Shown here: piece after piece, positions 15,592 through 25,300 of the stretch
How the letters are laid out: each line of letters opens with the position of its first letter
How positions within the stretch are numbered: position 1 is the first letter of the stretch
NCBI GenBank assembly: GCA_025357755.1
Contig: JANXOP010000136.1
Span: 1 to 40,564, forward strand
Origin: Kofleriaceae bacterium
Lineage (GTDB): Bacteria; Myxococcota_A; Polyangia; Haliangiales; Haliangiaceae
Length of the DNA stretch: 40,564 nucleotides
Reading direction: 5' to 3'
The notes under the pieces: generated by a model
Database searches by the model: none
Told to the model about the DNA's origin: nothing
What the model saw: only the letters and a program-made list of their open reading frames with translations
Position numbers and translations under genes: made by a program

Positions 15592-17538
15592 TCAGTGTGG
15601 CGCGAGCAACGCGTCGGGATGCACGTCGAGGTCGTAGCGGTCCTTGGCGATCGCCCGGATCGCCTTCGCGAAGTCGGGGTTGTCGCGCAGGATCCGGCTG
15701 AAGTCGGTCTTGTCGAGCACGTAGAGATCCGTCTGGACCCGCGCGCGCACCGTGGCATTCCGCGGCTGCGACATGAGCACGCCGACCTCACCGAAAACGT
15801 CGCCATCGTTCAGCACGCGCTTGACCACGTCGTGCTCGTCGAGGACCTCGACCTCGCCTTGCTCGATCAGGTAGAGCTCGCGCCCGATCTCGCCCTTGGT
15901 GATCAACACCTCGCCCGCGGCGACCTGCTTCGGCTTGAGCGCCATGATCACCTGCTCGAGGAACACCGGATCGCCGCCCTTGAACAGCGGCGATTGCTGC
16001 AAGACATCAGGCGTCACGACCTCGAACCAGCGCCGTCCGTCGGCGGCGATCATCTCGGCGGCCGCCTTGGGTCCCCACGTGCTGCGTGTGTAGTTCGGAA
16101 AGTCGACCGGCGACGCGGCCCACGTGTCGAGGATCGGTTGCGCGATCCGCCACGCCGCTTCGACGAGATCGCCGCGCGAGAACAGCGTCGCATCGCCGTA
16201 GGTGCACGAGTAGATCATCACCTCGTAACCGGTATAGCGCGACGCCTTGAACGCTTCGCCGTAGCCGAACTTCATGTGGACGGGCTGGAGCTGCATACGC
16301 GGGCCCGGCACCTTCGCCTGGAACTGGATCTCGATGCCCTGGTACGGCTGGATATGAAACACGAGCCGATTCGCGTTGAGGCTCGTGATCGGCGTACCGC
16401 GAAAGATCACCTCCGGTGCCTTCTTGAACTCGACGACGATCTCGGTGCCACGCTTCCACAGCGCCTTGCCCGAGCGCAAATAGATCGGCACGCCCTCCCA
16501 CCGCCAGTTGTCCACGTAGAGCCGCGCCGCCGCGTACGTCTCGGTCTTGGACGTCGGCGCGACATCCTTCTCGTGGCGATACCCGGGCTTGTCACCCGAG
16601 GGCCCGTACTGGCCACGCACCGTGTGCGCCGCGACCTCTTCGGGCGTGAAGTGCCGCACCGACTGCAGCAACTTCGCCTTCTCGTTGCGGATCGCATCGG
16701 GCTCGAACGAGCCCGGGACCTCCATGCACAGATACGCGAGCATCTGGAACATGTGGTTCTGCATCATGTCGCGCAGCACGCCCGACGAGTCGTAGTAGCC
16801 GCCGCGGCCCTCGACATCGACCGCCTCGGACACGTTGAACTGGATGTTGTCGATGTAGTTCTTGTTCCACAGCGGTTCGAACATCCCATTCGCGAACCGA
16901 AACGCGAGCAGGTTCTGCACGGTCTCCTTGCCGAGGTAATGATCGACGCGATAGATCTGGCTCTCGTCCCACTGCGCGAGCACGTCTTTGTTGAGCTCGA
17001 GCGCCGAGCGCAGGTCGGTCCCGAATGGTTTCTCGACGATGATCCGCTTCCAGCCGGCGCCTTCCTTGAAGCCGCACTCGGCGAGGTGATCGCATACGGT
17101 CCCGAAGAATCGCGGCGCGATCGCGCAGTAGAACAGCACGTTGCCGCCGGCCCCGACCTCGGCATCGAGCCGTTTGACCTCGACCTTGAGCGTCTCGAAC
17201 GTGGCCATCTCGGTGAAGCTGCCGGCGACATACGAGAAGCGCGCGACGAGCTTGTCCCACACCACCGGATCGAACTGGTTGCGGGTGTGGAACTTCTGGA
17301 TGTCCGCGGTCATCCGCGCGCGGAACTCCTCGGACGTCCACGCATCCATCGCGGTCCCTAGCACCGCGAAGTTGTCCGACAACAGCCCGTCGCACGCGAG
17401 GTTGTAGAGCGCCGGCACGAGCAACCGCTTCGTGAGATCTCCGGACGCGCCGAAGATCAACAGGACGCAGGGCTGGCTCGGCGGGTTATCGCCGGTCTCG
17501 ACCGCGGGCGAACGTAAAACCTGGGTGGGATCGGGCAT
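15592..17538 (-). CDS. zwf: Glucose-6-phosphate 1-dehydrogenase fused to a C-terminal cyclic-nucleotide-binding domain
   Basis: Residues 1-506 form a complete G6PDH, first enzyme of the oxidative pentose phosphate pathway. NADP-site G30-A-S-G-D-L-T-K-R, E-K-P-F-G at 169-173 and active-site R-V-D-H-Y-L-G-K-E at 197-205 are present. The enzyme alone is normally about 480-515 residues, while this product has 648. Residues about 507-640 form a cNMP-binding domain: S-P-L-F, a beta roll with G-E-V-L-I-T-K-G-E and E-L-Y-L-I-E-Q-G-E-V, and a phosphate-binding cassette F-G-E584-V-G-V-L with P-R593-N-A-T. Both ligand-contacting Glu and Arg are conserved. The two parts are in one uninterrupted frame. 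Direct control of pentose-phosphate flux by cAMP or cGMP is a plausible inference. A class III cyclase lies at 31776-33497. Confidence 0.96.
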   Translation of the reverse strand: MPDPTQVLRSPAVETGDNPPSQPCVLLIFGASGDLTKRLLVPALYNLACDGLLSDNFAVLGTAMDAWTSEEFRARMTADIQKFHTRNQFDPVVWDKLVARFSYVAGSFTEMATFETLKVEVKRLDAEVGAGGNVLFYCAIAPRFFGTVCDHLAECGFKEGAGWKRIIVEKPFGTDLRSALELNKDVLAQWDESQIYRVDHYLGKETVQNLLAFRFANGMFEPLWNKNYIDNIQFNVSEAVDVEGRGGYYDSSGVLRDMMQNHMFQMLAYLCMEVPGSFEPDAIRNEKAKLLQSVRHFTPEEVAAHTVRGQYGPSGDKPGYRHEKDVAPTSKTETYAAARLYVDNWRWEGVPIYLRSGKALWKRGTEIVVEFKKAPEVIFRGTPITSLNANRLVFHIQPYQGIEIQFQAKVPGPRMQLQPVHMKFGYGEAFKASRYTGYEVMIYSCTYGDATLFSRGDLVEAAWRIAQPILDTWAASPVDFPNYTRSTWGPKAAAEMIAADGRRWFEVVTPDVLQQSPLFKGGDPVFLEQVIMALKPKQVAAGEVLITKGEIGRELYLIEQGEVEVLDEHDVVKRVLNDGDVFGEVGVLMSQPRNATVRARVQTDLYVLDKTDFSRILRDNPDFAKAIRAIAKDRYDLDVHPDALLAPH

Positions 17539-17575
17539 GGCGGGAGGCCATCGTACCCGCGTGTGCGGCCCGCCG

Positions 17576-18283
17576 TCAGAACGACTGGTTGCTGAAGCTG
17601 AGCATGCGCACGTGCGAGGGCGTCGCCAGTGGCTGCGTCACGACCAAGCCATCATGCCCGTTACCATTGCGGTGGACGAGGTGCGCGCCGTTGTTGCCGT
17701 AGGTCGTGGTGTAGATCGAGATGTGATTGACGGACGCGAGATCAGTCATGAACGCCGAGACGACCTGCGCCTTCGAGAGCAGTGGCAGCGAGCCGCTGTG
17801 CACCCCGAGCGTCGGATAGTCGATCGTCACGCCGGCGTGAAACCCCTCGGTCCAGGTCGGACCGGAGGGCATCGCGATGTCGAGCGTCCCGGTGTGGACG
17901 TCGTCGACGTGGGTCTGGCTGTCGGTCGCGTCGATCGCGATGTCGTAGATCGCATTGTTCATCCGGATCTGGAGGTGAACGTGACCGGTGTCATCGTTGC
18001 AACCGCTGGTCTGGCCCGGCGCGACGATCGCGACGAGGTAGCCATCGAGTCGACCGAACGTGCCCGACGCTGGTAGCGCGGTTCCGAACTGACTCGTGCA
18101 CGCCTGGCGGATGGGCGTTCCGTCTGGACCGCCCGTGGTGTTCGAGCCGCCGTCCGCGGTCGCCGCATCGAGGGTGCCGGTGCGTCCGTCGATGGTGCCG
18201 CCCGCTCGCGCGTCCGGGTCGACGGCCGTCGGGTTGTTGCCGCATCCCAACCACAGGAGCAGGATCAAAGAGCGCGCGTACAT
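17576..18283 (-). CDS. Lipoprotein of unknown function
   Basis: The 235-residue protein has a short signal ending in lipobox L-W-L-G-C (Cys14), followed by a long Asp/Gly/Thr-rich linker with D-A-R-A-G-G and D-G-R-T-G-T. The mature part has one Cys pair (Q-A-C and S-G-C) and several strand-like stretches such as H-V-H-L-Q-I-R and H-I-S-I-Y-T-T-T-Y-G. It ends F-S-N-Q-S-F. I recognise no family. The residue after the lipid Cys is Gly, so outer-membrane targeting is expected. It lies 37 bases downstream of the zwf start on the same strand, therefore upstream in transcription, and may be co-transcribed with zwf. Confidence 0.8.
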   Translation of the reverse strand: MYARSLILLLWLGCGNNPTAVDPDARAGGTIDGRTGTLDAATADGGSNTTGGPDGTPIRQACTSQFGTALPASGTFGRLDGYLVAIVAPGQTSGCNDDTGHVHLQIRMNNAIYDIAIDATDSQTHVDDVHTGTLDIAMPSGPTWTEGFHAGVTIDYPTLGVHSGSLPLLSKAQVVSAFMTDLASVNHISIYTTTYGNNGAHLVHRNGNGHDGLVVTQPLATPSHVRMLSFSNQSF

Positions 18284-18389
18284 CGGTGGCAGCGTAGACG
18301 CGCGCGCGTGACGACGACGAGACGTTGTCCAATACTCGGTGACAGCGACTGTTGCTCATGAGACTCGCGGCGCGTTGCCCCAACCGAGC

Positions 18390-19442
18390 TCACCAGATCT
18401 TCGGGATGATCCGAGCGGGCACCCGAGCCTGGTACTCGGCCCACAGCGCGCCGTACTTCGTCGCGCACCGCCGATCATCGTCGAGCTGCCGCGGTACCAA
18501 CAGGCCGACGTAGTAGAGCGGGTACAGCCATGCGCCGAGATGTGCCAGCGCGATCGCGAGGCCGGAGGCCATCAGGATCTCGCCGAAGTAGTTAATGTGG
18601 CGCGATAGTCCCCACAGTCCGCCAACCAGGACGCGACGCGTCCCATCACCGATCGCGGTCTGCGCGAACGGTCCGAAATGGGTCGCCTCGGGACGCGTCT
18701 TGAACCTGAACTTCTGGAGGTTCGCACCGCGCGCCAGCGACCATCCCGCGAAGAACACCACGACGGCAGCGACGAGCCGCAGCATGCTCGGATCGGGATC
18801 CGCGACGCCCGCCGTGAACCACGCGCCGACGCAGTAGAAGAACGGATAGAACGCCAGACAGCCCCACCCGAGCTTGAAGCCGACACGCTCGGCGACGAAG
18901 TCGTAGGTATAGAGATGCACGCGTTCGAACCACAGGTACTCGACGAGGAAGAAGCTGAACAACCCGGTGTAGACCACGATGCCTTGCGAGCCGGCCCACG
19001 TGAAGAGCAGCACGTGATGCGCCGCGAACGAGAGCAACAGCAGCTCGAGCGTGACCGCGCCGACGAGGTAGAGGAACATCTTCGCGTCGACTCGGCCTCG
19101 CTGCGGGTTCTCGTAGCGCCCCAAAAATAGCTCCGCTGCGAGCGATTTGCCGGTCGGCGGCGCCGGCAAAACGATCGCGAACGTGAACACGAGCCCGACT
19201 CCGATCGCGGTCGCGAGCATCTCGAAACGGAACACGTAGAACACGTCCCACGCGACCATCCCGGTCGCCGCGAGCGCGACGTAGCCACCGACGACGACCG
19301 CGAACACCGGGAGGCCATTCAGGTGATAGCGGAGCGGCCGACCCTGCGCATCGCAGACATAGCCCTCGACCCAGCGTCCCGGCAGCACCGCGTACAGGAC
19401 GAAGGTCGCGCCATAGATCGCGAGCAGCCACAGCACACCCAT
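18390..19442 (-). CDS. Sterol reductase family membrane enzyme (ERG24/ERG4/DHCR7-like)
   Basis: The 350-residue multi-pass protein matches the delta-14/delta-7/C-24 sterol reductase family at several points in order. These are Y-H-L-N-G-L (Y-x2-N-G-L), an F-L-G-R-Y-E-N-P-Q-x-G-R-V-D-x-K-M-F loop and the E-R-V-G-F-K-L-G-W-G core. The A-N-L-Q-K-F-x-F-K segment and G-G-L-W-G-L-S-R-H-I-N-Y-F-G-E follow. The tail has D-D-R-R-C-x2-K-Y-G-x2-W then V-P-A-R-I-I-P. These include the NADPH-binding residues of the family. The reaction would be NADPH-dependent reduction of a sterol double bond; which bond is not determinable here. ATG at 19442 puts the first helix at the N-terminus. It is divergent from an SDR gene with 24 bases between starts. 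Confidence 0.9.
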   Translation of the reverse strand: MGVLWLLAIYGATFVLYAVLPGRWVEGYVCDAQGRPLRYHLNGLPVFAVVVGGYVALAATGMVAWDVFYVFRFEMLATAIGVGLVFTFAIVLPAPPTGKSLAAELFLGRYENPQRGRVDAKMFLYLVGAVTLELLLLSFAAHHVLLFTWAGSQGIVVYTGLFSFFLVEYLWFERVHLYTYDFVAERVGFKLGWGCLAFYPFFYCVGAWFTAGVADPDPSMLRLVAAVVVFFAGWSLARGANLQKFRFKTRPEATHFGPFAQTAIGDGTRRVLVGGLWGLSRHINYFGEILMASGLAIALAHLGAWLYPLYYVGLLVPRQLDDDRRCATKYGALWAEYQARVPARIIPKIW

Positions 19443-19466
19443 GCCGAGATAGTGCCATCGTGCGCC

Positions 19467-20243
19467 ATGGCTACCTACGGGACCTGGGCAGTGATCGCCG
19501 GCGCATCGGAAGGGATCGGAGCTGCATTCGCCCGCGAGCTCGCGGCGTCGGGATACTCGCTGGTCTTGATCGCGCGTCGCGCAGCCCCGCTCGAGACCCT
19601 GGCGATCGAGCTCCGCGCGCTCGGCCGCGAGATCGAGGTTCACGCCTTCGATCTCGCATCGGACGCGCTCGAGTCAGAGCTCCGCACGATCGCTGCGACG
19701 CATCCGATCGGGCTCGTCGTCTGGAACGCGGCACTCTCCGTGATGGCGCCATTTCTCACGACGCCACTCGACCAGCATCGCCGGATGCTCGACCTCAACA
19801 CCCGCGGTCCGGTGACGGCGGCGCACGTGTTTGGAGAGAGCATGGCCACGCGCGGCCGCGGCGCGATCATCCTGTTGTCGTCGCTGACCGCCTTCTGGGG
19901 TTCGGCCTATCTCGCGACCTATGGTGCGACGAAGGCCTTCAACCTGTCCCTCGCCGAGGCGCTCTCCATCGAGCTCGGCCCGCGCGGGATCGATGTCGTC
20001 GCATGTTGTGCGGGGGCGACCCTCACGCCCGGGTTCTCCTCGTTGCTCGCCGGCCGCAAGGGACCCCGCGCGATGGCGCCCGAAGCGGTCGCGACGCAGA
20101 CACTCGCGAAGCTCCATCGCCGCGGCGCGATCGTGCCGGGTGGCTTCAATGCCTTTGCCCAGTTCTTGATGTCGCGGCTATTTCCGCGCCGCCTCGCGAT
20201 CAAGATCATGGCGGGCGAGACGCGCAAGCTCCTGCCGCGGTGA
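19467..20243 (+). CDS. Short-chain dehydrogenase/reductase, HSD17B12-like type
   Basis: The 258-residue enzyme has the classical SDR layout. The cofactor motif is G12-A-S-E-G-I-G18, W-N-A-A stands in the N-N-A-G position, and Asn111 in L-D-L-N-T-R-G is present. Ser139 in L-L-S-S-L and Y152-G-A-T-K156 complete the catalytic set. The R-R at 37-38 after the second strand suggests NADP preference. The cluster of helices and I-M-A-G-E at the end recalls the HSD17B12/3-oxoacyl-CoA reductase group more than the FabG group. Its divergent partner is a sterol-reductase-family protein, so a keto-sterol or long-chain keto-acyl substrate is possible, but this is inference. The start ATG at 19467 gives a regular N-terminus. 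Confidence 0.92.
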   Translation: MATYGTWAVIAGASEGIGAAFARELAASGYSLVLIARRAAPLETLAIELRALGREIEVHAFDLASDALESELRTIAATHPIGLVVWNAALSVMAPFLTTPLDQHRRMLDLNTRGPVTAAHVFGESMATRGRGAIILLSSLTAFWGSAYLATYGATKAFNLSLAEALSIELGPRGIDVVACCAGATLTPGFSSLLAGRKGPRAMAPEAVATQTLAKLHRRGAIVPGGFNAFAQFLMSRLFPRRLAIKIMAGETRKLLPR

Positions 20244-20264
20244 TCTATCGAGCGTGTGCGGCCG

Positions 20265-21197
20265 TTACTTGCACGCCATCGCGCCGGGGAGCTGACAGGT
20301 GTTCGCGACACAGCGCGCCGGGAATTCGCATGCCGGGCCGTTGACCGCGTCGCACGCCGCGCCATCGACAGCGGCCGCGACGCACACGCTGGAGGACGCG
20401 GTTCCCTCGCACGTCGCGCCCCCGCCGCATGCGGTGACGGTCGTGCCGATCAGGCCGCACGGTTGACCCGCTTGGGCGAGTGGTTGCGTGACGCAGGTGT
20501 TCGTCGCGGTATCGCACGTGAGACCGTCGGCGGCGTTACACGCGGCACCGGTCATCCGCCGTGGATCGCAGGTGACGCCGGCAGTCGCTCCCTCGGCCAT
20601 GCACGTGCCGTTCGTCGTCGTCGTCGAGCCGACACACGAGAGCCCCACTCCACAGGGCATCGACTTCGAGCACGAGCCCGCGAGAGCGACCGGTGCAACG
20701 CAGACCATGGCCGAGCTGCACACGAGGGTCTGGCCGCAGCTCTGAGCGGCGCACGAATCGCCGGCGACCGGGCTCGTCGCGCACACGCCACACGACGAGC
20801 TCGTCGCGATCGAGCAGAACGCCGAAGCGCACTGAGCAGCAAATGCGCACGCGGCACCATTCGCGGCGGGCCCGGCCTGCGTCAAGCACGCTGTCGGCGG
20901 GGCAACGCCCGAGAGCGCGGCATCACAGGTCTGCGTCGCGAGGGCGCTCGAGCACGCATCGACCGTCGAGGGCGTGGAGGCCGTCGCCGGCGCCCCCAGC
21001 GCATCCGTGCAGGCGAGCTTCTCGCGCGCTTCGCAGGTCGCGAGATCCGGCCATCGCTTCGCGAGATCGGCCGACGAGCACGTCATCAACTGCACACATC
21101 GCGCGGTCGCGATGTCGCTACAGGCCTTGTCGGCCGTGAGGTCGGTGCCGCACGCGCCGACGATGAACAACACCATGACAGGGACCAAGCGAAGCAT
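20265..21197 (-). CDS. Cys-rich lipoprotein
   Basis: The 310-residue product has a lipobox V-G-A-C (Cys16) and about 30 further cysteines spaced in short repeats of the type G-x-x-C-x(5-8)-C. Examples are P-C-G-V-G-L-S-C, C-D-P-R-R and C-A-V/T-x-x-C. Such Cys-rich repeats are common in large myxobacterial surface lipoproteins and imply many disulfides. No catalytic motif is visible. The Ala/Thr/Ser-rich spacers suggest an extended surface-exposed protein. It is divergent from the LTD lipoprotein gene, about 134 bases separating the starts. Stop is 22 bases from the convergent SDR gene. Confidence 0.85.
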   Translation of the reverse strand: MLRLVPVMVLFIVGACGTDLTADKACSDIATARCVQLMTCSSADLAKRWPDLATCEAREKLACTDALGAPATASTPSTVDACSSALATQTCDAALSGVAPPTACLTQAGPAANGAACAFAAQCASAFCSIATSSSCGVCATSPVAGDSCAAQSCGQTLVCSSAMVCVAPVALAGSCSKSMPCGVGLSCVGSTTTTNGTCMAEGATAGVTCDPRRMTGAACNAADGLTCDTATNTCVTQPLAQAGQPCGLIGTTVTACGGGATCEGTASSSVCVAAAVDGAACDAVNGPACEFPARCVANTCQLPGAMACK

Positions 21198-21331
21198 TGC
21201 CCGTTCGACTCTCAGCCGGCTCCTGCGTTAAACCCAGGTTGGGGGTGTTTTGCCCGCTTGTTCTCATTCGCCCACCGGCGCGCGTTTTGATTTGATCGAA
21301 TGTGGTGACGCATGCGATGTCGCCTGAAGCC

Positions 21332-22231
21332 ATGCCATCTCTGCGGACATCCTGGTTGTCGTTAGCCGTCGCGCTCGTCACGTGTGAGTGGGGCTGCGAG
21401 TGGGGCGGGAGCAGCGATGCGACTGGCAACCTCAGTGTGCCGGATGCGCACGCGATGGTGGATGCGCGGAGACAAACCGATGCCTCACCGCCAGATGCCT
21501 CACCGCCGGATGCCAAGACGCCATCGCCCGACGCGGCGGTCAGCCACACGCACCTGCTGCTCACCGAGGTGGCGCTGGCCCCGACGGGCGCGGAATTCAT
21601 CGAGCTCACCAACGTCGCCACCGCTCCGCTCGATCTGACGCACTACTACCTGAGTGACAACGGCAACTACTTCAAGCTCCCTGCAGGACTGCCAGCGATC
21701 AGCCAGGGCGATTTCATCGTGCAGTTCCCTGCTGGTGCGACGATCGCTCCTGGGGGCGTCATCACGATCGCGACCGGCACGGTTGCGGCATTCACGACCG
21801 CGTACGGGGTGCCGCCGACCTACTCGATCGCCGACGCCACGCTCATCGCGACGACGACGAGCGGCACGCCTTCGCTCACCGACGCCGGCGAGATCGTCGT
21901 CTTGTTCACGTGGGACGGTACGAGCTCGCTCGTACAGGATGTCGACATGCTGCTCGCTGGCATGCCGACGGCGCTCAACGGTCTGGTCTCGAAGAGTGGC
22001 TATGCCCAGGGTCCGAGTACGTATGCCACGGACCTCGATACGCTCGCGAATCAAGCGGCAACGCCGGCCAGCGGAGTTTCGACAAAGCGCATCGCGAATG
22101 AGAGCGGTCACGAGAGACAGGACGGCACTGGCAACGGAATTTTCGGCGACGACGAGACCAGCGAGGCCATCTCGGTAACGTGGGATACTGCGTTTACTGC
22201 GCCCACGCCGGGGCATCTTCCACCGTTGTGA
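21332..22231 (+). CDS. Putative lipoprotein with one lamin-tail domain (LTD)
   Basis: The protein starts best at ATG 21332 (299 residues). Upstream in-frame starts at 21317 and GTG 21302 are possible. The signal segment ends A-L-V-T-C and is followed by a low-complexity linker with two copies of D-A-S-P-P. From about residue 75 the sequence H-L-L-L-T-E-V-A-L-A-P-T-G-A-E-F-I-E-L-T-N is the start of a lamin-tail domain, a beta-sandwich found in secreted bacterial proteins. The rest of the domain follows over about 150 residues. The tail has R-I-A-N-E-S-G. LTDs act in binding or surface display. The Oar-like receptor gene follows on the same strand after 117 bases. Confidence 0.8.
   Translation: MPSLRTSWLSLAVALVTCEWGCEWGGSSDATGNLSVPDAHAMVDARRQTDASPPDASPPDAKTPSPDAAVSHTHLLLTEVALAPTGAEFIELTNVATAPLDLTHYYLSDNGNYFKLPAGLPAISQGDFIVQFPAGATIAPGGVITIATGTVAAFTTAYGVPPTYSIADATLIATTTSGTPSLTDAGEIVVLFTWDGTSSLVQDVDMLLAGMPTALNGLVSKSGYAQGPSTYATDLDTLANQAATPASGVSTKRIANESGHERQDGTGNGIFGDDETSEAISVTWDTAFTAPTPGHLPPL
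21479..21508 (+). repeat. Two 15-base tandem repeats in the LTD lipoprotein linker
   Basis: GATGCCTCACCGCCA and GATGCCTCACCGCCG stand in tandem and encode D-A-S-P-P twice, followed by a partial third unit (D-A-K-T-P). Such in-frame repeats in linkers arise by slippage. They lie between the lipid Cys and the LTD and would alter linker length when they vary. Confidence 0.7.
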
Positions 22232-22348
22232 GATCACGATGAGTGGCGGGTTGCGAGCTCGTGATTTGTTGGTGTCAGGACCGTGCTCGCGACATGGCGG
22301 TGACGAGAATTGATCGCTGTCTCGATCGGCGCGTAGATTGCGCGCGAA

Positions 22349-25300
22349 ATGCGAATCGGCACTTTCTTGCTCGCGATGGTGTTGTGCTCTTGGTTCGGCT
22401 CTAGCGCGCGCGCGCAGGTCACGACCGCGACCGTGCGCGGCACCGTCAAGTCGGCCGACGACGGTGCGGCCATGGCCGAAGTTCAGATCACGTTGGTTCA
22501 TCTACCGACCGGAAACGTCAAGACCGTGACGACCAACAGCGACGGCGCGTTCGCCTTCAGTGGCCTGCGCGTCGGTGGCCCGTATCGCGTGACGGCCCAG
22601 CTCGAAGGCTTCAAGAATGCCGAACAAGACGGCATCACGCTATCGGCTGGCAAGACGCGTGATCTGTCGCTCGCGCTCCATCTTCAAGAAGAGGTGATCG
22701 AGGTCGCCGGTTCGTCGATCCCTCGCGCGACCTCCGAGCGCACGGTCGTGACCTCGGCCGAGATCGAGGCGTTGCCCTCGGTGAGTCGCGACCCACGCGA
22801 TCTGGTCCGCCGCGCACCGGATGTCACCGTCGAAGGCAGCAGCCACACGATGTCAGTGCAGGGCGCGAACCCTCGGTTCAACAGCATCACCGTCGATGGC
22901 ATCCGGCAGGATGATGACTTCGGCCTCAACTCCAACGGCTATCCCACGCTTCGCAGTCCGATCGCGCTCTCGGCGATCGAAGAGATGACGCTCGAGACCG
23001 CGCCCTTCGATGTGCGCTACGGCAAGTTCATGGGCGGCAACGTCAACATCGTGACGAAGTCGGGCACGAACGAGTTCAAGGGCGAGCTGCTCGGCACCTA
23101 CTCCAGTGACGCGCTTGCCGGCAATCACGTCGGTGGGCTACGCCTCACCAACACGAAGTTTCACGAGTATCGCTACGGCGGCGCACTCGGCGGACCGATC
23201 GTGAAGGACAAGCTGCACTTCTTCGTCGATGTCGAGGGCTTGTCCTCGTCGACCCCGGTGTCGGTGGGACCCGCAGGATCGAGCGCCGCGAATCTCGTCC
23301 CGAAGGTAACCGCTGACGAGGTCGCGATGGCGCAGCAGATCGCGAAGAGCGTCTACAACTTCGATGCGGGCGTACCGGCGCGTAACATCGACGAATCCGA
23401 CGTCAACCTCTTCTCGAAGCTCGACTGGGCCGCTAGCGAGCACCATCGCGCGACCGTCACGTATGCCCGCACCGGCGGCAGCGCGATCTCGGCCACCGCC
23501 TTCAGCGCGACGAGCCTGCCGCTGAGCTCGAACTGGTTCAGCGCCCTCGATACACTTAATACGTTCTCGGGCCGGTTGTTCTCGGACTGGTCGGACAAGC
23601 TTTCGACCGAGCTCGAGGTCAGCGGCAAGATCGTGACGAACAAGGTCGCGCCGCTCAACGGCAACGGCTTCATGCAAGCGACGATCAAGACGCCCGAAGG
23701 TGGTCAGATCGTCCTCGGGCCCGATCAGTTCCGGCACTCGAATGCACTCGACAACGACACGTTCCACACGAAGGCCCTCGCGAACTACCTCGCCGGCAAT
23801 AACCTCTTCACCGGCGGTGTCGAGTACGAGGTCCTGCACATCGACAACTTGTTCATCGCCGCCACCAATGGCGCGGTGACCTACCCTTCACTCGCGGCTT
23901 TCGCGGCGCAGACGCCGCTTTCGATCTCGTACTCTAACGCGACCACGTTGAATCCGGCCGACGGCGCCGCGAACTGGAACGCGGGTACGATCACCGGCTA
24001 TCTCCAGGATCAGGTCAAGGTGACCAGCGAGCTGACCATCACGGGCGGCTTGCGCGTGGAGACCCTCACGGCCGATACGAAGATCACCCCGAACGAAAAC
24101 TTCTTCGCGCGCAACGGCTTCGCGAACACGGCGACCCTCAACGGCCGCAGCATCTTGATGCCGCGGCTCGGCGCGAGCTACGCGCCGATCGAGCGCTTGA
24201 ACCTGCGCGCCGGCACGGGGCTCTACAGCGGTGGCTCGCCGAACGTCTGGGTCTCGAACAACTACAGCAACGACGGCGTCCGGATCGCATCCGTGTTTTC
24301 GCAGGATCCGGCCCTGGTCAACGGCTTCGACGGCCGCAACATCCCGGATGGCATCAAGAGCCTGCTCAAGGCCGGCAACGGGAACGTCGATGCGCTCGAT
24401 CCGAACTTCAAGTTGCCCTCGGCCTGGAAGGTCGGCGCCGGCGGCGAATACTCGTTCGACCTACCGGCGCTCGGAGACAACGGCAAGAACTTCGAGATCA
24501 AGTTGAACTACACCTACACCAAGGTCCACGAGGGCGTGACCTGGGTCGATCTTCGCCGCGACCTGGCGAGCCTTCCGAACAACACACCGATCGGTACGCT
24601 GCCCGATGGTCGACCGCTCTACGACACCTCGATGACGGGATTCAACGCCAGCCGAGGCTACGACATGGAGCTGAAGAACAACCACCAAGGCTCCGGCCAC
24701 AGCGCGAGCGTGGTCGTCGACAAGGGCTTTCCCTTCGGCCTGTACGTCGCGGGCACGTACGGCTACGAGCACGTCACAGAGATCAACCCGGCGAACAGCT
24801 CGCGCTCCGTGAGTAACTACTCGCTACTCGCGGTCACCGATCCGAACAACCCGGAGCTCGCGACGTCGAACTATCAGCGCGCCCATCGCTTCACCGGCGC
24901 GATCGAGTTCTCGCACGCGATCATTGGCGATTTCACCGAGGCCTCGGCCTGGAAGACGCTCAAGACCAGCTTCGGACTGTTCGCGGAATCGCGCTCGGGC
25001 CAGCCCTACTCGTGGACCTTCTCCGATGCGACGTTCGGCACGACTCTCGCGAAGATGTTCGGCGAAGAGCGCACCTTCGCGGCCAACAATCATCAACTGT
25101 TCTACGTACCCAAGGGTGACGGCAGCGATGTCACTCTCAACGGCATCTCGCAAGCCGACTTCGACTCGTTCATAAAATCGACGGGGCTCGACAAGTATCG
25201 CGGCAAGATCGCTCCTCGCAACGCGTTCTCGAGCCCTTGGTTCAACAAGATCGACGTGCGATTCGCGCAGGACCTACCAAACCCGTTGGGTCACCGTGCG

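Noticed and set aside
15241..17361. A 706-codon plus-strand open frame opposite the G6PDH fusion gene
   Set aside because: It is Arg/Leu/Asp/His-rich shadow sequence antisense to a well-supported gene, as is common in GC-rich DNA; it has no signal, motif or start context.
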